This document shows, in pieces, positions 12,256 to 22,924 of a stretch of DNA of 64,000 nucleotides. The first letter of the stretch is position 1; each line of letters begins with the position of its first letter. The notes below the pieces were generated by a model. It ran no database searches, was not told the origin of the DNA, and saw only the letters and a program-made list of their open reading frames with translations. Both the position numbers and the translations under genes were made by a program. This DNA is from Salvia splendens (lineage: Eukaryota > Streptophyta > Magnoliopsida > Lamiales > Lamiaceae): contig NC_056041.1 of the NCBI RefSeq assembly GCF_004379255.2, forward strand, positions 558,001-622,000, in the 5' to 3' direction.

Positions 12256-14430
12256 GTACTATCGATCGACGTGGCAGTCGTGTAAATATTGACAAAACAT
12301 TATAAAAATTTTATCCGAATTGCATCTACTATTAAAATAGTTGGAGATATTGCAATTGCAATGCATTAATAAGTGGTGTTTTAGTGGAAGATTTAAATTA
12401 TTTATTTTATAAATTTTGAGTGGTTTCCGAACTAAAGATGAATTCAAGGGTAAAATTAAGAATCTACAATGGTTTTTTTATTTAATTATGATTTCTAAAG
12501 AATATATTGGTCTTCGGTTCCGAATACGAATTCCGTTTTACAAATCTCAACTAGTGAATTTTCACTTATTTTTTTATGCATTTAATCTTAATTTTACCCT
12601 TTCAAAATAAGCCGTTAATCGTATTGCATTGCTGTCCTAGAAAATAAACGAAAGAGATTGTTTAGTGTTAATGACAATGTACTATCACATCACAATATTG
12701 TTGAATGGTGAAGGGTGAAGAAAATAAATTCGTTGAAAAATTCCTATTGAATTGATTGTGAGTAAATAAAGGGACCAGTGTCTTAAAACTAAAAAGTAGT
12801 GTGGTCCTTGTTTCTTATTATGATTCGGTGCTTAAATCTATTGATTAGTTTTATTTAATTTTAAAGGGTTGTGATTTTAAGATTTAATGTCTCTATGATT
12901 TATTAGTGATTTACATTATTTTATATATTTTTTAATGTCTTCATCTCTACGCACATTGAGATTATATATTTCTCCTTCTTAATTTATTTGTTTCCCACTA
13001 TTGATTGTCGTTTTTCTGTGGTACTTAGAGCAATTAATTTTACAATTATTTATTTAAAATTAACCCAATTAAAGTATATAATTAATATTTATGTTAATTA
13101 CATATTACTTATATTTATTGATAATATTTTAACGTATAAGGAATAAAAATGAAATACAAAAACCGTGGGACATAGAATTCGAATAGGTTATATTATTATT
13201 TGATCAAACCAAAATAGACATATGCATATGGTCGAGTTAAATGGTATTGCCAAAAGGCCCAAAACTTGTGAGTGCTGAACCTTCATATCTTGAACTTCTG
13301 CAACATCAAGTATTCCTGCAAGTTTAAAATATCAAGCATTAATTACTATCCCAAAAATAAATTAGAAAATTAATATTAAATAAATAAATCGGATACCATT
13401 ATATAGTTGCATTTCTCCGTATCCAATTCGCAAGACAAAAAAAATACAATTGGATGTAAACATAATTGTGAAATAGATAATTTCAAAATGGCATAAAAAC
13501 ATAATTGTGAAATTATACATGAACACGAGAACACGACAAACCCCAAATTGTGGTGTTTTAGTGATTAAGTTTAACGACAAATTAATAGATTGCATATTAT
13601 TTTATTCGGCACTTAGCATATCCGAATGTTTCAAAGAATGTCAAGAGCCAAAGATATGGTAAGGGGGGACCCTATTTGTTTGAATAGGAATTTTAATTTA
13701 ATTTTCGTATCTTGGAATTGGTGGTTGTGAATTATAAAAAGGGAGGGTAATCCAATCACATTAATCCACCAATAAAATCATGCAAATATAGGAAATAATC
13801 CATACTACAATATTATTATTTCAAGGCATTAGTTTTTCAGTCTCCCTCAAGGGCTTCTACTCTTGCTCATGCCCTTGCAATTTGATTACATTTTGCGGTT
13901 CATGGCTATGGAAAGGAGCTCTTGAGAGAGAACGAAGAAACCTTGTTTTTCCCTTTTCAAATACATATTTTATTTTCTCTCTTAATATGGTAGTAGTTGT
14001 TATAGTTGTAGACTTGTAGTAGTTGTTATTTTCAAATGCATATTTTTTTTCTGCGACTTGTTTTAGTTTTTGTTTTGTACATGTCATTTGGTTGAAATTT
14101 GTATAGAGTAGGTGGGACTTTTTCTTTCATTTTTTTTATCTTGCTGTTGTCTCAATCGCTTAGCATTTTGGCTCAAGCATTGGGCTTTGCCCTGTTTTAT
14201 TTATAAAAAAGTCAAGGGTGAGCGAAGAGTCGAGGATCAAACCAAACCATCTATTTTCTATCTTCCAATTTGAATTGTAATCTTAGAAGTTTTAATTTGT
14301 TCCAAATATCCCAAACAGATTATACAATAAAGTAGAACACGATATTCCAAATTTCTTGATGGGTGAATTAATTAGGAGCTTTGGTATAAAAAAGTTCACA
14401 ACATTCATTGCACACGTACGTGTGATAGAT
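12256..14430. other. AT-rich intergenic DNA, nothing recognised
   Basis: Only short chance ORFs. A local block around 13380-13530 repeats 'acataattgtgaaat' twice. I found no gene or mobile-element ends. Confidence 0.55.
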
Positions 14431-15736
14431 CAATGGTCGGTTTAATTAATAACTAAGTCAACTTATGCAAACACACATATTACTTAACGTTTTTGCCCTT
14501 GCAATACTAAATTGTATACATAGATCTTCAATATGTACCTATAGCTAGGTTGATTGGTGAAATAAATATTCTACTATTATCCTTTACTTCATCAAATCCC
14601 ATTTCCTTTAATTGAATCAGTCAAAGTCTCAAAGAAACATGATTACTAGATCCATTTCATTACAAAATATCCTCAACAAGTTTGGAATTGGCTCTTCTCA
14701 TCTTGCAAGAGCTATTTATGCCAACTATATTGTAACATTTTTTTGTCCATATACTAAAGCAATAATTACTAGTCCATCCAATAATACTCAAAATGTGATA
14801 TTCATATTTTTAAAAAAAGGATTCGATTTCCATCAACTATGTTTATAGAGATCGATCCCCATCCCCAATGAAAAGAAAAAAACAACCGATTATATTTATT
14901 ACTACTTCATAGCTCAAAAGAGAATATGGAATGTGATTAGAAAACAAGAACTATTAAACTTAAAAATAGTAAACACAATAATAAAAGTTGTGCATAAAGG
15001 AGAAGTGACATTTGGTGGAGGAGAAATAAATTAAGAAATACCCAAATATTCCATGTGGATATATATCCATTGGTCACTAGAGTAACTTACACAAATACAC
15101 ACTGACCAATCACACATAGGCACCACGCACACACACACAATGGTAAAATCAGGGTTCAGAAAACAATGATTTCTTGAAATAAATTTGAAAAATTAATGAA
15201 AAAAAGTTATGTATGAAGTGGTGCATGTGAAGAGGACCCCCACAATGGCAGCTTTATAGTTTTAAAAGTATGTTGAAAATGGAAGCAGTGTAAGAAGATA
15301 TATGTGTGTCTGCTTCCAGTTTGTTACCTTAACTCAATGCTGCTTCTGCCAATTTTTTCACACATGCATTTGATTCTACTCTTCAATATCAATGCTTCAC
15401 CTTTTTTTTTACAGAATCAAATTATCAATCATTTCTTGTGTAGAACTATTAGTTGTTTTGGTGTACTATAAAATAATTATGTTTGGAGTAAGACAACATT
15501 TTCATCTGTGTATATACTGTGTGCAACTGAATAGTTTTGTTTTAAGAATCCCTTAGATTTGAAATAACAAATTTAATTGACTGAATTTGGATTTCATTTC
15601 ATGAGTTTCTATCTTTTCTGTTTTATGAAATTAAGATATAATCAAGCTTTGATCAAAGTTCGATTGGTTTGTATGTATACTTGTAAGTATAGTTTAGAAG
15701 AATCTTGATGCTATTAGGCTATTAGCACACATATAC

Positions 15737-15848
15737 CACTACAAAAAAATGGGCTTTACCGACCACACGAAAGAAATTCCGAACACACTATGAAAATACC
15801 AAGCATTTTCTAAGCACTCGGAAACGTGTTCGGTAGTTTTTTGTGGTG
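15737..15848. mobile_element. Miniature CACTA-like element or fragment
   Basis: A 112-bp stretch begins CACTACAAAAAAA and ends TTTTTTGTGGTG, an imperfect inverted repeat, with motifs such as CCGAACAC and CGTGTTCGG just inside. This is the end structure of CACTA (En/Spm) elements. It has no coding capacity. It lies in the part of copy A that is missing from copy B. Confidence 0.5.
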
Positions 15849-16145
15849 TTCACACGAAAAACTAATGCTTTTGCCTATGAAATTTACCTTAAAGTGTTCA
15901 TGAAAATCCCATCAAATAACTTTTTTTCTCCGATATGCTAATTAGGAAATAACCACCAAAATCAATAAATATTGAAGATCACTGCCATGTTAAATATAGA
16001 AAATATATAAATAATAGCCTCGCAATTGCAATATTTTATACTAGTTCAAATCATTGTTAAGATTTGTCTAGCTATATACTACTTTTTCTATTTTCTTAAA
16101 ATGGACACCAAATTCCATCTTCGTCAATCATCATCATCATCATCA

Positions 16146-16693
16146 TCAAGCAAGTTCTTGATTCTTCTCCACAATCCTCACTTCTTTCAAAGATCTAAGC
16201 ACATTTGCCTGAAAATTGAAAAACCACCAAATATATAAATTATACATGTGTGTGTATGCATATATATAATATACCTGATGATCTGTCAATTCAACGGCAA
16301 ATCCATCGACGATGACCAATGAGAGGGTCTTGTTATAGGAATTTGGCTGAAGACTCTTCGCCAAGATTCCATCATGTTTCCTACTCAAGTATACATCAAG
16401 CTCTTGTGCCCCTCTATGTGTTCTAGTATCAAATTTCACACACAACACCTTTTTAATTAAATTGGCATAAAAAAATACACAACTAATTGATAAAACTTCT
16501 TTTTTTTCATAAGAAGCTAGGGTTTGAGTCGTTCAGTGTGTGTGAGTTGTAACTAAAAAACGCGTATATATATAACGGAAATGATGGAGAAGAAGAAGAA
16601 GAAGACGCACTTGTTGGATCGGAGGCGCTCGTATTCAGGATCATAGTTCATGAAAACAAAATGTAGCTCAGTTTTGGAGTCATCCATTTCCAT
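16146..16693 (-). CDS. Small stand-alone subtilisin propeptide (inhibitor I9) protein
   Basis: Exons 16693-16611, 16413-16275 and 16208-16146 (minus strand) give 94 residues. The first donor is GTGCGT; the other sites are GT-AG. The N-terminus ELHFVFMNYDPEYERLR corresponds to the first beta strand of subtilase propeptides. Next come ELDVYLSRKHDGILAKSL, LSLVIVDGFAVELTDHQ (the 'hump and GFA' core) and RSLKEVRIVEKNQELA. The protein ends there: no signal peptide and no catalytic subtilase domain. Single-domain I9 proteins exist in plants, and at least one Arabidopsis member (SPI-1) inhibits a subtilase; whether this one does is inference. A TATA-like element (CATAAAT) lies about 70 bp upstream. 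The gene sits inside a tandem duplication whose other copy has lost it. The fold call rests on motif order and is fairly good. Confidence 0.72.
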
Positions 16694-16754
16694 TTTTCTT
16701 CAAAACCTTTTTGATATTGCACTCTTAGTTTCTACCCTATCAATCTATCAAGAC

Positions 16755-16767
16755 CTCACTATTTATG
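16755..16767 (-). promoter_or_regulatory. TATA-like element of the I9 gene
   Basis: On the minus strand the sequence reads CATAAATAGTG, about 65-75 bp before the I9 start codon, a normal spacing for a short leader. Confidence 0.4.
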
Positions 16768-17527
16768 CTTATTCACAGCTGGCTCATCTAGTTGTATTGT
16801 ACACTCTCTCTCTTCTTTTTGAGTAAATAATTTTTTTAAAAAAAAGTTGGAAATGTACAAGAGGATATTTCAGTGAACCCATACAAGAATCTTGTAATTA
16901 TATGTGTGTGTCATTTTTTAAATAATTTAGTTGCACGTAGGTATTGTATACTTTCAGTTTATGAAATTGCGCCTAATTATTAGGCATTGATTATATCCCA
17001 AAACCCAATTGGATCATGCTCAAGGGAAAGTACCATGATTATAACTCTCCTAGGGTTTTGTAAAATTGTTTATTTGGTTATAAGAAATAGTCAACCCGAT
17101 CATAATTATAAACAATAAGTATTAATTATATACTAGTATAATTTTAATTCATTCTACGTGATATTAATAATGTACTACTCCTATTACTTATACTATAAAA
17201 ACAATTCAGTGTATATAAACAAAAATATCCCACCTAATAATAATATGAATATATTAGTCAAATTGACTCTTTTATCTTTACTAAAAAAATCGAATCTGAT
17301 TTTAGTTACCAGACTTATACAATTGTTCGAAATTGTCCATTCTTATAAGTGCTACACGATTTACAAGAATTTTGCAAAATTGTAAATTCTTAAAATTATG
17401 TAATTTACAATGCTACAAAATTGCTATAAACTTTGTAAAGATATTTACATCTTTTTGCACCGAATAATACTACTAATATGTTATCCTTAGTAGTACCAAA
17501 GTTGATAGTAATACTAGTTAGTGAGGT

Positions 17528-18628
17528 CAATGGTCGGCTTAATTAATAATTAAGTCAATTGCTGCAAACACATTTATATACTATTAATTTGTTTTTTACC
17601 ATGCAATTAATAGATCTTGAATGTGTACCTATCTAGCTAGCTAGTTTGATTGGTGAAATAAATATTCTACTATTATCCTTTGCCATCAAACTCCATTTCC
17701 TATAATTGAATCAGTCAAAGAAACATGATTTCCAGATCCAGTTTATTACTACTACAAAATAACCTCAACAAGACTCTAATATTTTTATTATTGTTCATAG
17801 CTAGTAACTTAACATGATAATTATATTAATCTTAAAATTAAAATATTGGTACAAGTTGTGCACACGAGAGTGACCAAATCACACGAACACAAACGGACCA
17901 ATCGCAAATAGGCAACACGCACACAAACAACAAAGTGATGATATATGAGAGAGACAAGATTTGAAAAAAATGGTAAAATCAGAGTTCAGCCACAGAACGT
18001 GGGAATTAGCCAGAAAGAAAGAAAATAATGAATTCTTGAAATAAAATTGAAAAAAAAAATACATACTCATGTAACGATGCATGTGAAGAGGAACCCCACA
18101 ATGGCAGCTTTATTTTTTTAAAAGTTTGTTGAAAAATGGAAGCAGTGTAAGAAGAAGAGGTTTGTAACCTTAACTCTATGATGCTTCGGCTATGTACATA
18201 TCAAGTCAATTTAATTTATTCATCTCTAATTAATTGCTTCACTTTTAATTAGCTCCTTCTTCCTCTTTTTTTTTGTTTTGTTTAGGGAGAAGTACATCTA
18301 TTGACATCATAGTTTTTTTTTTTTTACGGTATCAATCATTTCTGATTTTCTGGTGTAGAACTAGGTGTTTTCTGCACTGACAAGATGGAATAAAATAAAG
18401 GAAAAATAAGGGAACTTGGAAGTGTACAAGAGGATAGCCCATACAAGAATCGTGTTTGTGTTTGTCATTTTTTTAATAATTTAGTTGCACACTCCCTAAA
18501 TGGGCTTGATTATTAAGAAGTGATTACGCGAGAATTGAAAAATATAATATACCCAAGCCCAATAACCAATTGGATCATGATTCTTCCTCTACCAGGCTTT
18601 TGTAAAGTTGTTTATATATTTCTAAGAA
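17528..18628. repeat. Tandem duplication, copy B (I9 gene lost)
   Basis: This is the second, shorter copy of the 14.4-17.1 kb unit. It matches the 3' flank part of copy A up to about 18375 (blocks ATCAATCATTTCT and GTGTAGAACTA). It then jumps to the block matching copy A from about 16845 (GGAA, a few bases, GTACAAGAGGATA). About 1.4 kb, including the whole I9 gene and the mini-CACTA piece, has no counterpart here. No ORF remains. Confidence 0.78.
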
Positions 18629-19098
18629 AACGGGCCGAAACAAGGGCCCAACCGAGTTCGATCATGATTCTTTCTCTTTTTTATTTGCCTGTATTTCTTT
18701 TTCAGCCTCTTGCCTTTTTCAATTTATTCCATGTGTATTATAGTATGATAATTACATGTTGCAAAATGACGAATCCATATAAATGATACTCACTTCCTCT
18801 TATAGTAGTAACTATATACATGCTGAAAAATGACGAATCCATATTAATTATATTCACTTCCTCACGATGGTCGAATCTCTGGCCACAAAGTTGTTGATTA
18901 GATTAAAATTACAAAAAAAAAAATCAAATAGAATCCATAATTTATTCGATTTGAACGCAAACTCATCACCATCGATTTTCAAATCTAAAGTATGTCACAT
19001 ATCACATTAATTCATAATTTTGTGCTAGTTCGTAATTAGCACAAAATTATCCGTACGTACACGGGCCTAGTCCCGCGCGGCCCACTTGACAAAAGTAA
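18629..19098. other. Intergenic, with a short local duplication
   Basis: A block with 'aaaatgacgaatccatat' and 'cacttcctc' occurs twice, near 18763-18800 and 18825-18863. Otherwise nothing is recognised. Confidence 0.5.
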
Positions 19099-20385
19099 TC
19101 AAGCTAGGCAAGCCAAAACATCATTAATAGTAGGCCTTTCATGACCCAAACTATTCCTACAAAGCAAAGCAATATCCAAAACTTTGCACACTTGCCTCTC
19201 TTCCTCTCCTCTCCCCACACAAAATGCAAACACATGATCTGACGTGGCGTCCGGCCACCCCAAGATCTCCATCAACACGACCCCAAAGTCGTACACGTCG
19301 CTCTCCTGGGACAGCCCGGGCTGGTATGGGTCATCCTGCCCCGTGTCCACGTGGTCGGCCAGCTGGAGGAAGCCGTAGTCGGAGAGGCGGGCGGAGAAGT
19401 CAACGTTAACCATGACGTTGGAGGTCTTGACGTTGCCGTGGACGTTGAGTTTCAAGTGCCTATCCTTTGGAGGGGTGGTTTGTGAGTGGATGAATGCTAT
19501 TGCTTTGGCTATGCATTGGGCTATCCTGTACCTGTGCTTCCACTCTAATCCTCTGTGCCCTTCTTCCTTTGCAGCTAATCAAAATTAGTTTAAACTAACT
19601 TTATTTCCTCATACAATCTCTAACTATAATTTTCATAATATAAGTTGTATGTGTGTACAATGTGAAACCATAGCTCTCTTTAGTTCAAGTCAGCATTTTG
19701 TTTTATCCATTTAACTTAATTTTACAAATAACATAAAATTTTATGTGCATTGACCTGTTTTGATTTGGTCTAAGTTTTAAGAAATTATTTGATTTTGTAA
19801 AAAAAATTGGTGGAAAAAAGTTAGTGGAACATTTAGTTAACCAAAAAGTTAAAAATTTGGATCATTGAATTAGAAAAATGGAACATTATTTCATGGACGA
19901 ATAAAGCACGAATAAGCACAAGGAGAGAGAGAGAGATGTTTACCAGAAAGCAAGGAAACAAGAGAGCCCATGGGATAATAATCACAAACAACAAACTTAA
20001 TCCTCTTGGCATAGAGATAAGCAATCACAGGCACCAAATACTCACACTGATTCCCAACCAAAGCCAACCTCTCAACTCTCCTCCCAAACTCATTTCTCCT
20101 AATCACAACTCTCCTAAACCTCTTCACTGCCCTAATCTTGCCCCCCAAAAGCACCACCTTCTCAGTCATCCCCAAAGGGCTCTCTCCCATCACCCCTACA
20201 GAAGCCCTCAAAACCTGCCTCAGAGTCATGTCTGAGCCATCTCTGCTGCACGAGGTCAATGATATGTCGTCCGTGAACCCGAAGAGGAAGTCTTCGTGCT
20301 CGAATATGGACGACGACCGAAGGCTCCATTCTTTGCTCTGATCCGGGACTCTTCTGTTTGGCTTCACAAAGGCCCGGGAAAGCAT
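19099..20385 (-). CDS. Receptor-like pseudokinase without ectodomain
   Basis: Exons 20385-19944 and 19574-19099 (minus strand) give 305 residues. The protein resembles the cytoplasmic half of LRR receptor-like kinases but has no signal peptide, LRRs or membrane segment. A kinase fold is visible: IRAVKRF (beta-3 Lys), FVVCDYYPMGSLVSLLS (hinge), WKHRYRIAQCIAKAIAFIH, HGNVKTSNVMV (catalytic-loop position), LSDYGF (DFG position), QESDVYDFGVVLMEILG (helix F) and ERPTINDVLACL (helix I). The HRD motif reads HGN and DFG reads DYG, and the Gly-rich loop is not recognisable (ASVGVMGES), so phosphotransfer is unlikely. The protein is shorter than a full kinase domain between DYGF and helix F. A role as a scaffold or decoy is inference. 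It could be a truncated gene, but both exons are fully open. Confidence 0.78.
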
Positions 20386-21979
20386 TCTTGTTTTTTCTTT
20401 TTTTTTTAGGGTTTGGTTGGTGATGATTTTGGCATGGGGAGGAATGGGTGTGATGTTGGGTGTTTTTATTTGGGAATTGGGTGTTGATTACTATGTTATA
20501 CAGCCAAACTGTTGGTTAGCTTTTTATGGATGTATGTAAAGATGATTGGTGAATTTTCTTAGCATATGGAGTAACGATGTTTGTTTTGAATTTTTTGTTT
20601 GATGACAAAATGTAAATGAACTAAAATATTGAAATTCATTAGATGTGATATGGAGTTTTCCAATTATATTTTTAGTTTGTAAAACAAATTTTTTATTTTA
20701 TTTTTAACCCTTGATAAATTATTAAAATAGCACAAAGTAGGTAAGCAATTATTAATTTATATATCTACTAAAAAAGCTTTATGTTGGCCATATAGTTTTA
20801 TTAAACTGAAATATGATACGAAGGAATCTTTTCCGTAGCAATAGAAAACATAAAAGTTTACTGAATTCATGATTTCAAAATAAGGAGTTACTAGGAGTAC
20901 TATATATACAGTTACTGTGAATATCGGAAATAATAAGGGAAATGATTACATACATTTACTCAAAAGGGTACACATGAAAATTGAAGTAGTAGGTAAGATC
21001 AAACTTTGTGGATGGAGATAACAATAACAAAAATACAAAGATATTGACAGAAACCAAGCAAAACTTTCACATTGCAAAAATTTACCCGATTTACAAAATG
21101 TTTGGACTATGTAAAGAATATTCACTTTCGATCCAAAGAAATTACACTATTGAAGTAGTGATAATGTTAAACAAAAATGAAAAGATAACAATCTATTTAG
21201 AAAATGGTTCGCATTCACACTCCTTAATCATCATTTAAATTAATATATTAGGGGTATATAGAGTGTAGAGTGTAGAGTGTACTTTAATTGTGAGTGTTTT
21301 TATTTTGTAGTCAATATCATTAAATTAATGAATTATATAGCTACTAGATATGTTACACGCTAGCTGTAATTACTTGTCCATAACGTAAATATTAGTAATA
21401 AAATTATCATGGATTTTATAGTGTATTTGAAGCTTCGAAAATTATTACAACAATCTTAACTAAGAGTCTAAACGTGAGAATAATATGCCCAATATTAGGA
21501 TAATGGATTTTATGGATACATATTCCACCTCCTATTTTATGTATAGGACATGAGAGGGAAAAAGGAGTAGAGAGTTTAGACAGACAATTAATCGATATAT
21601 GATTCTTATGTAAAACACCCATTACATAAGTGTTGCAATCAACTATACAAGAAATAATATTAATCGATTCCTACTAGTACCAAATATATTCTAAGAATAT
21701 TATTATGATTGATTCTTAGAATATTTTTATTTTCTAACACTCCACCTTAAGTTGAGTAATGAGGTCCTCAAAACTCGTGATTGATTCTTAGAATATTTTC
21801 CTTTTCTAATAATATTATTTAGAATTACATTTATTATTTATTTTCATAAAATGTAAGATTTGTGTTGTTCGGACAAATTTACATAGGTGGAAATCTAATT
21901 TGGTGTGCTCTTTTCTATACCCTCAAAAGAGTCGGAACCTTGTCATTATTACCACATATTGATTTAGTTTTAAATTATA
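20386..21979. other. Intergenic left of the retrotransposon
   Basis: About 1.6 kb of AT-rich DNA with no recognisable gene. The short phrase 'attgattcttagaatattt' occurs twice around 21710 and 21780. Confidence 0.5.
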
Positions 21980-22922
21980 TAGCGAATTTTTGATGGGACT
22001 AAATGCAAGTAATAAACGATCACAACACGGAAAATTACGTGGTTCGATTTACTGAGGTAAATCTACGTCCACGGGAAGAAGAGAGGGCAAATTTGTATTG
22101 CTTGGTCTCGCTTACAGATTACAATACTGATTTGCTATAAGATTCAGGATCTAGAGAGCTTAACCTTCGTCTATCTGATCTAAGTTCTATTTATACATTC
22201 GAACTAAGATCGTGGTTTTCAGCCCTGGTAGGGGGGTTGATAACTGCTTAATACCACTAAATAGATCGTGGGTGTAATGGAGGTCGTGGAGATCCTGCAT
22301 GGGTCCACTATCTCCTTGTTCGGTCGAATACTGAGACCGAACTGCTGAACTTTGCCGATCAGCTTTTGCCGATCTGAGAGTTGAGCTCGATTGGTCGGCT
22401 TTTACCGAGCTATAGGCTGTGACCGAACTCTTTAGTTGTGCCGAACTGATACTCTTTCTTGGACCGAACTGCTGAACTTTGCCGATCAGCTTTTGCCGAT
22501 CTGAGAGTTGAGCTCGATTGGTCGGCTTTTACCGAGCTATAGGTTGTGACCGAACTCTTTGGTTGTGCCGAACTGATACTCTTTCTTGGGTTTTGGGCTG
22601 ATGGGCCGTCACTGCTATTGGGCTCGCAATTATTGTTTAGTTGTTTAGTTCGTATCCCATCATATAATATTGAATATTTAATTATTTTTGTATGATTTAA
22701 ATCCATCATTAATAGGAAGTGCGACTGTTATCAAATACGTATGTCATTGCTAAGAAATTCGTGGCTTAAGACTCCTTTAATTATTGACAATGTGAACACG
22801 AATTTCTTGCTGCTCTATTTATTTTTATTTAAGGTGTATTGACAAGAATAAAAAGATAAAAGATCTTCTAAATAATTTACCACTGAATTATTAATATCCC
22901 ACATCTACTATTTCCATATAGT
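21980..22922 (-). repeat. Left (3') terminal repeat of E1
   Basis: This is a 943-bp direct copy of 31587-32529 with no indels (constant offset 9607). I saw differences only near 22434 and 22544. It lacks the terminal TGATG present at the right copy's inner edge (31582). It includes the 260-bp segment 22663-22922, which lies outside the expected LTR boundary (CCCATCA at about 22662). Its inner edge abuts the opposite-strand gene in mid-exon, with no convincing polypurine tract. Confidence 0.9.
22335..22589. repeat. 127-bp tandem duplication in the E1 terminal repeat
   Basis: Two adjacent 127-bp units each run from GACCGAACTGCTGAAC to ACTCTTTCTTGG. The same duplication occurs in the right repeat (31942-32196). 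The related LTR at 62.9 kb has only one unit, so the duplication is specific to this subfamily. Confidence 0.85.
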
Positions 22923-22924
22923 CC

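Larger units (their letters stand above)
14431..17088. repeat. Tandem duplication, copy A (contains the I9 gene)
   Basis: Sequence from about 14431 matches sequence from about 17528 in the same orientation, with many substitutions and small indels. Shared blocks include CAATGGTCGG followed by TTAATTAATAA, GATTGGTGAAATAAATATTC, AATGGTAAAATCAG, GCATGTGAAGAGGA, CACAATGGCAGCTTTAT, GGAAGCAGTGTAAGAAGA, GTACAAGAGGATA, AATAATTTAGTTGCAC and CAATTGGATCATG. Copy A holds the small I9 gene in its middle (16146-16693), flanked by both shared ends. Its left part is that gene's 3' flank; its right end is its upstream region. Confidence 0.8.

Noticed and set aside
22410..22709. 99-codon ORF (and its twin at 32017-32316) in the E1 terminal repeats
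   Set aside because: It lies inside the LTR, covers the 127-bp tandem duplication and reads as low-complexity Ser/Lys repeats; it does not resemble a protein and E2 does not keep it.
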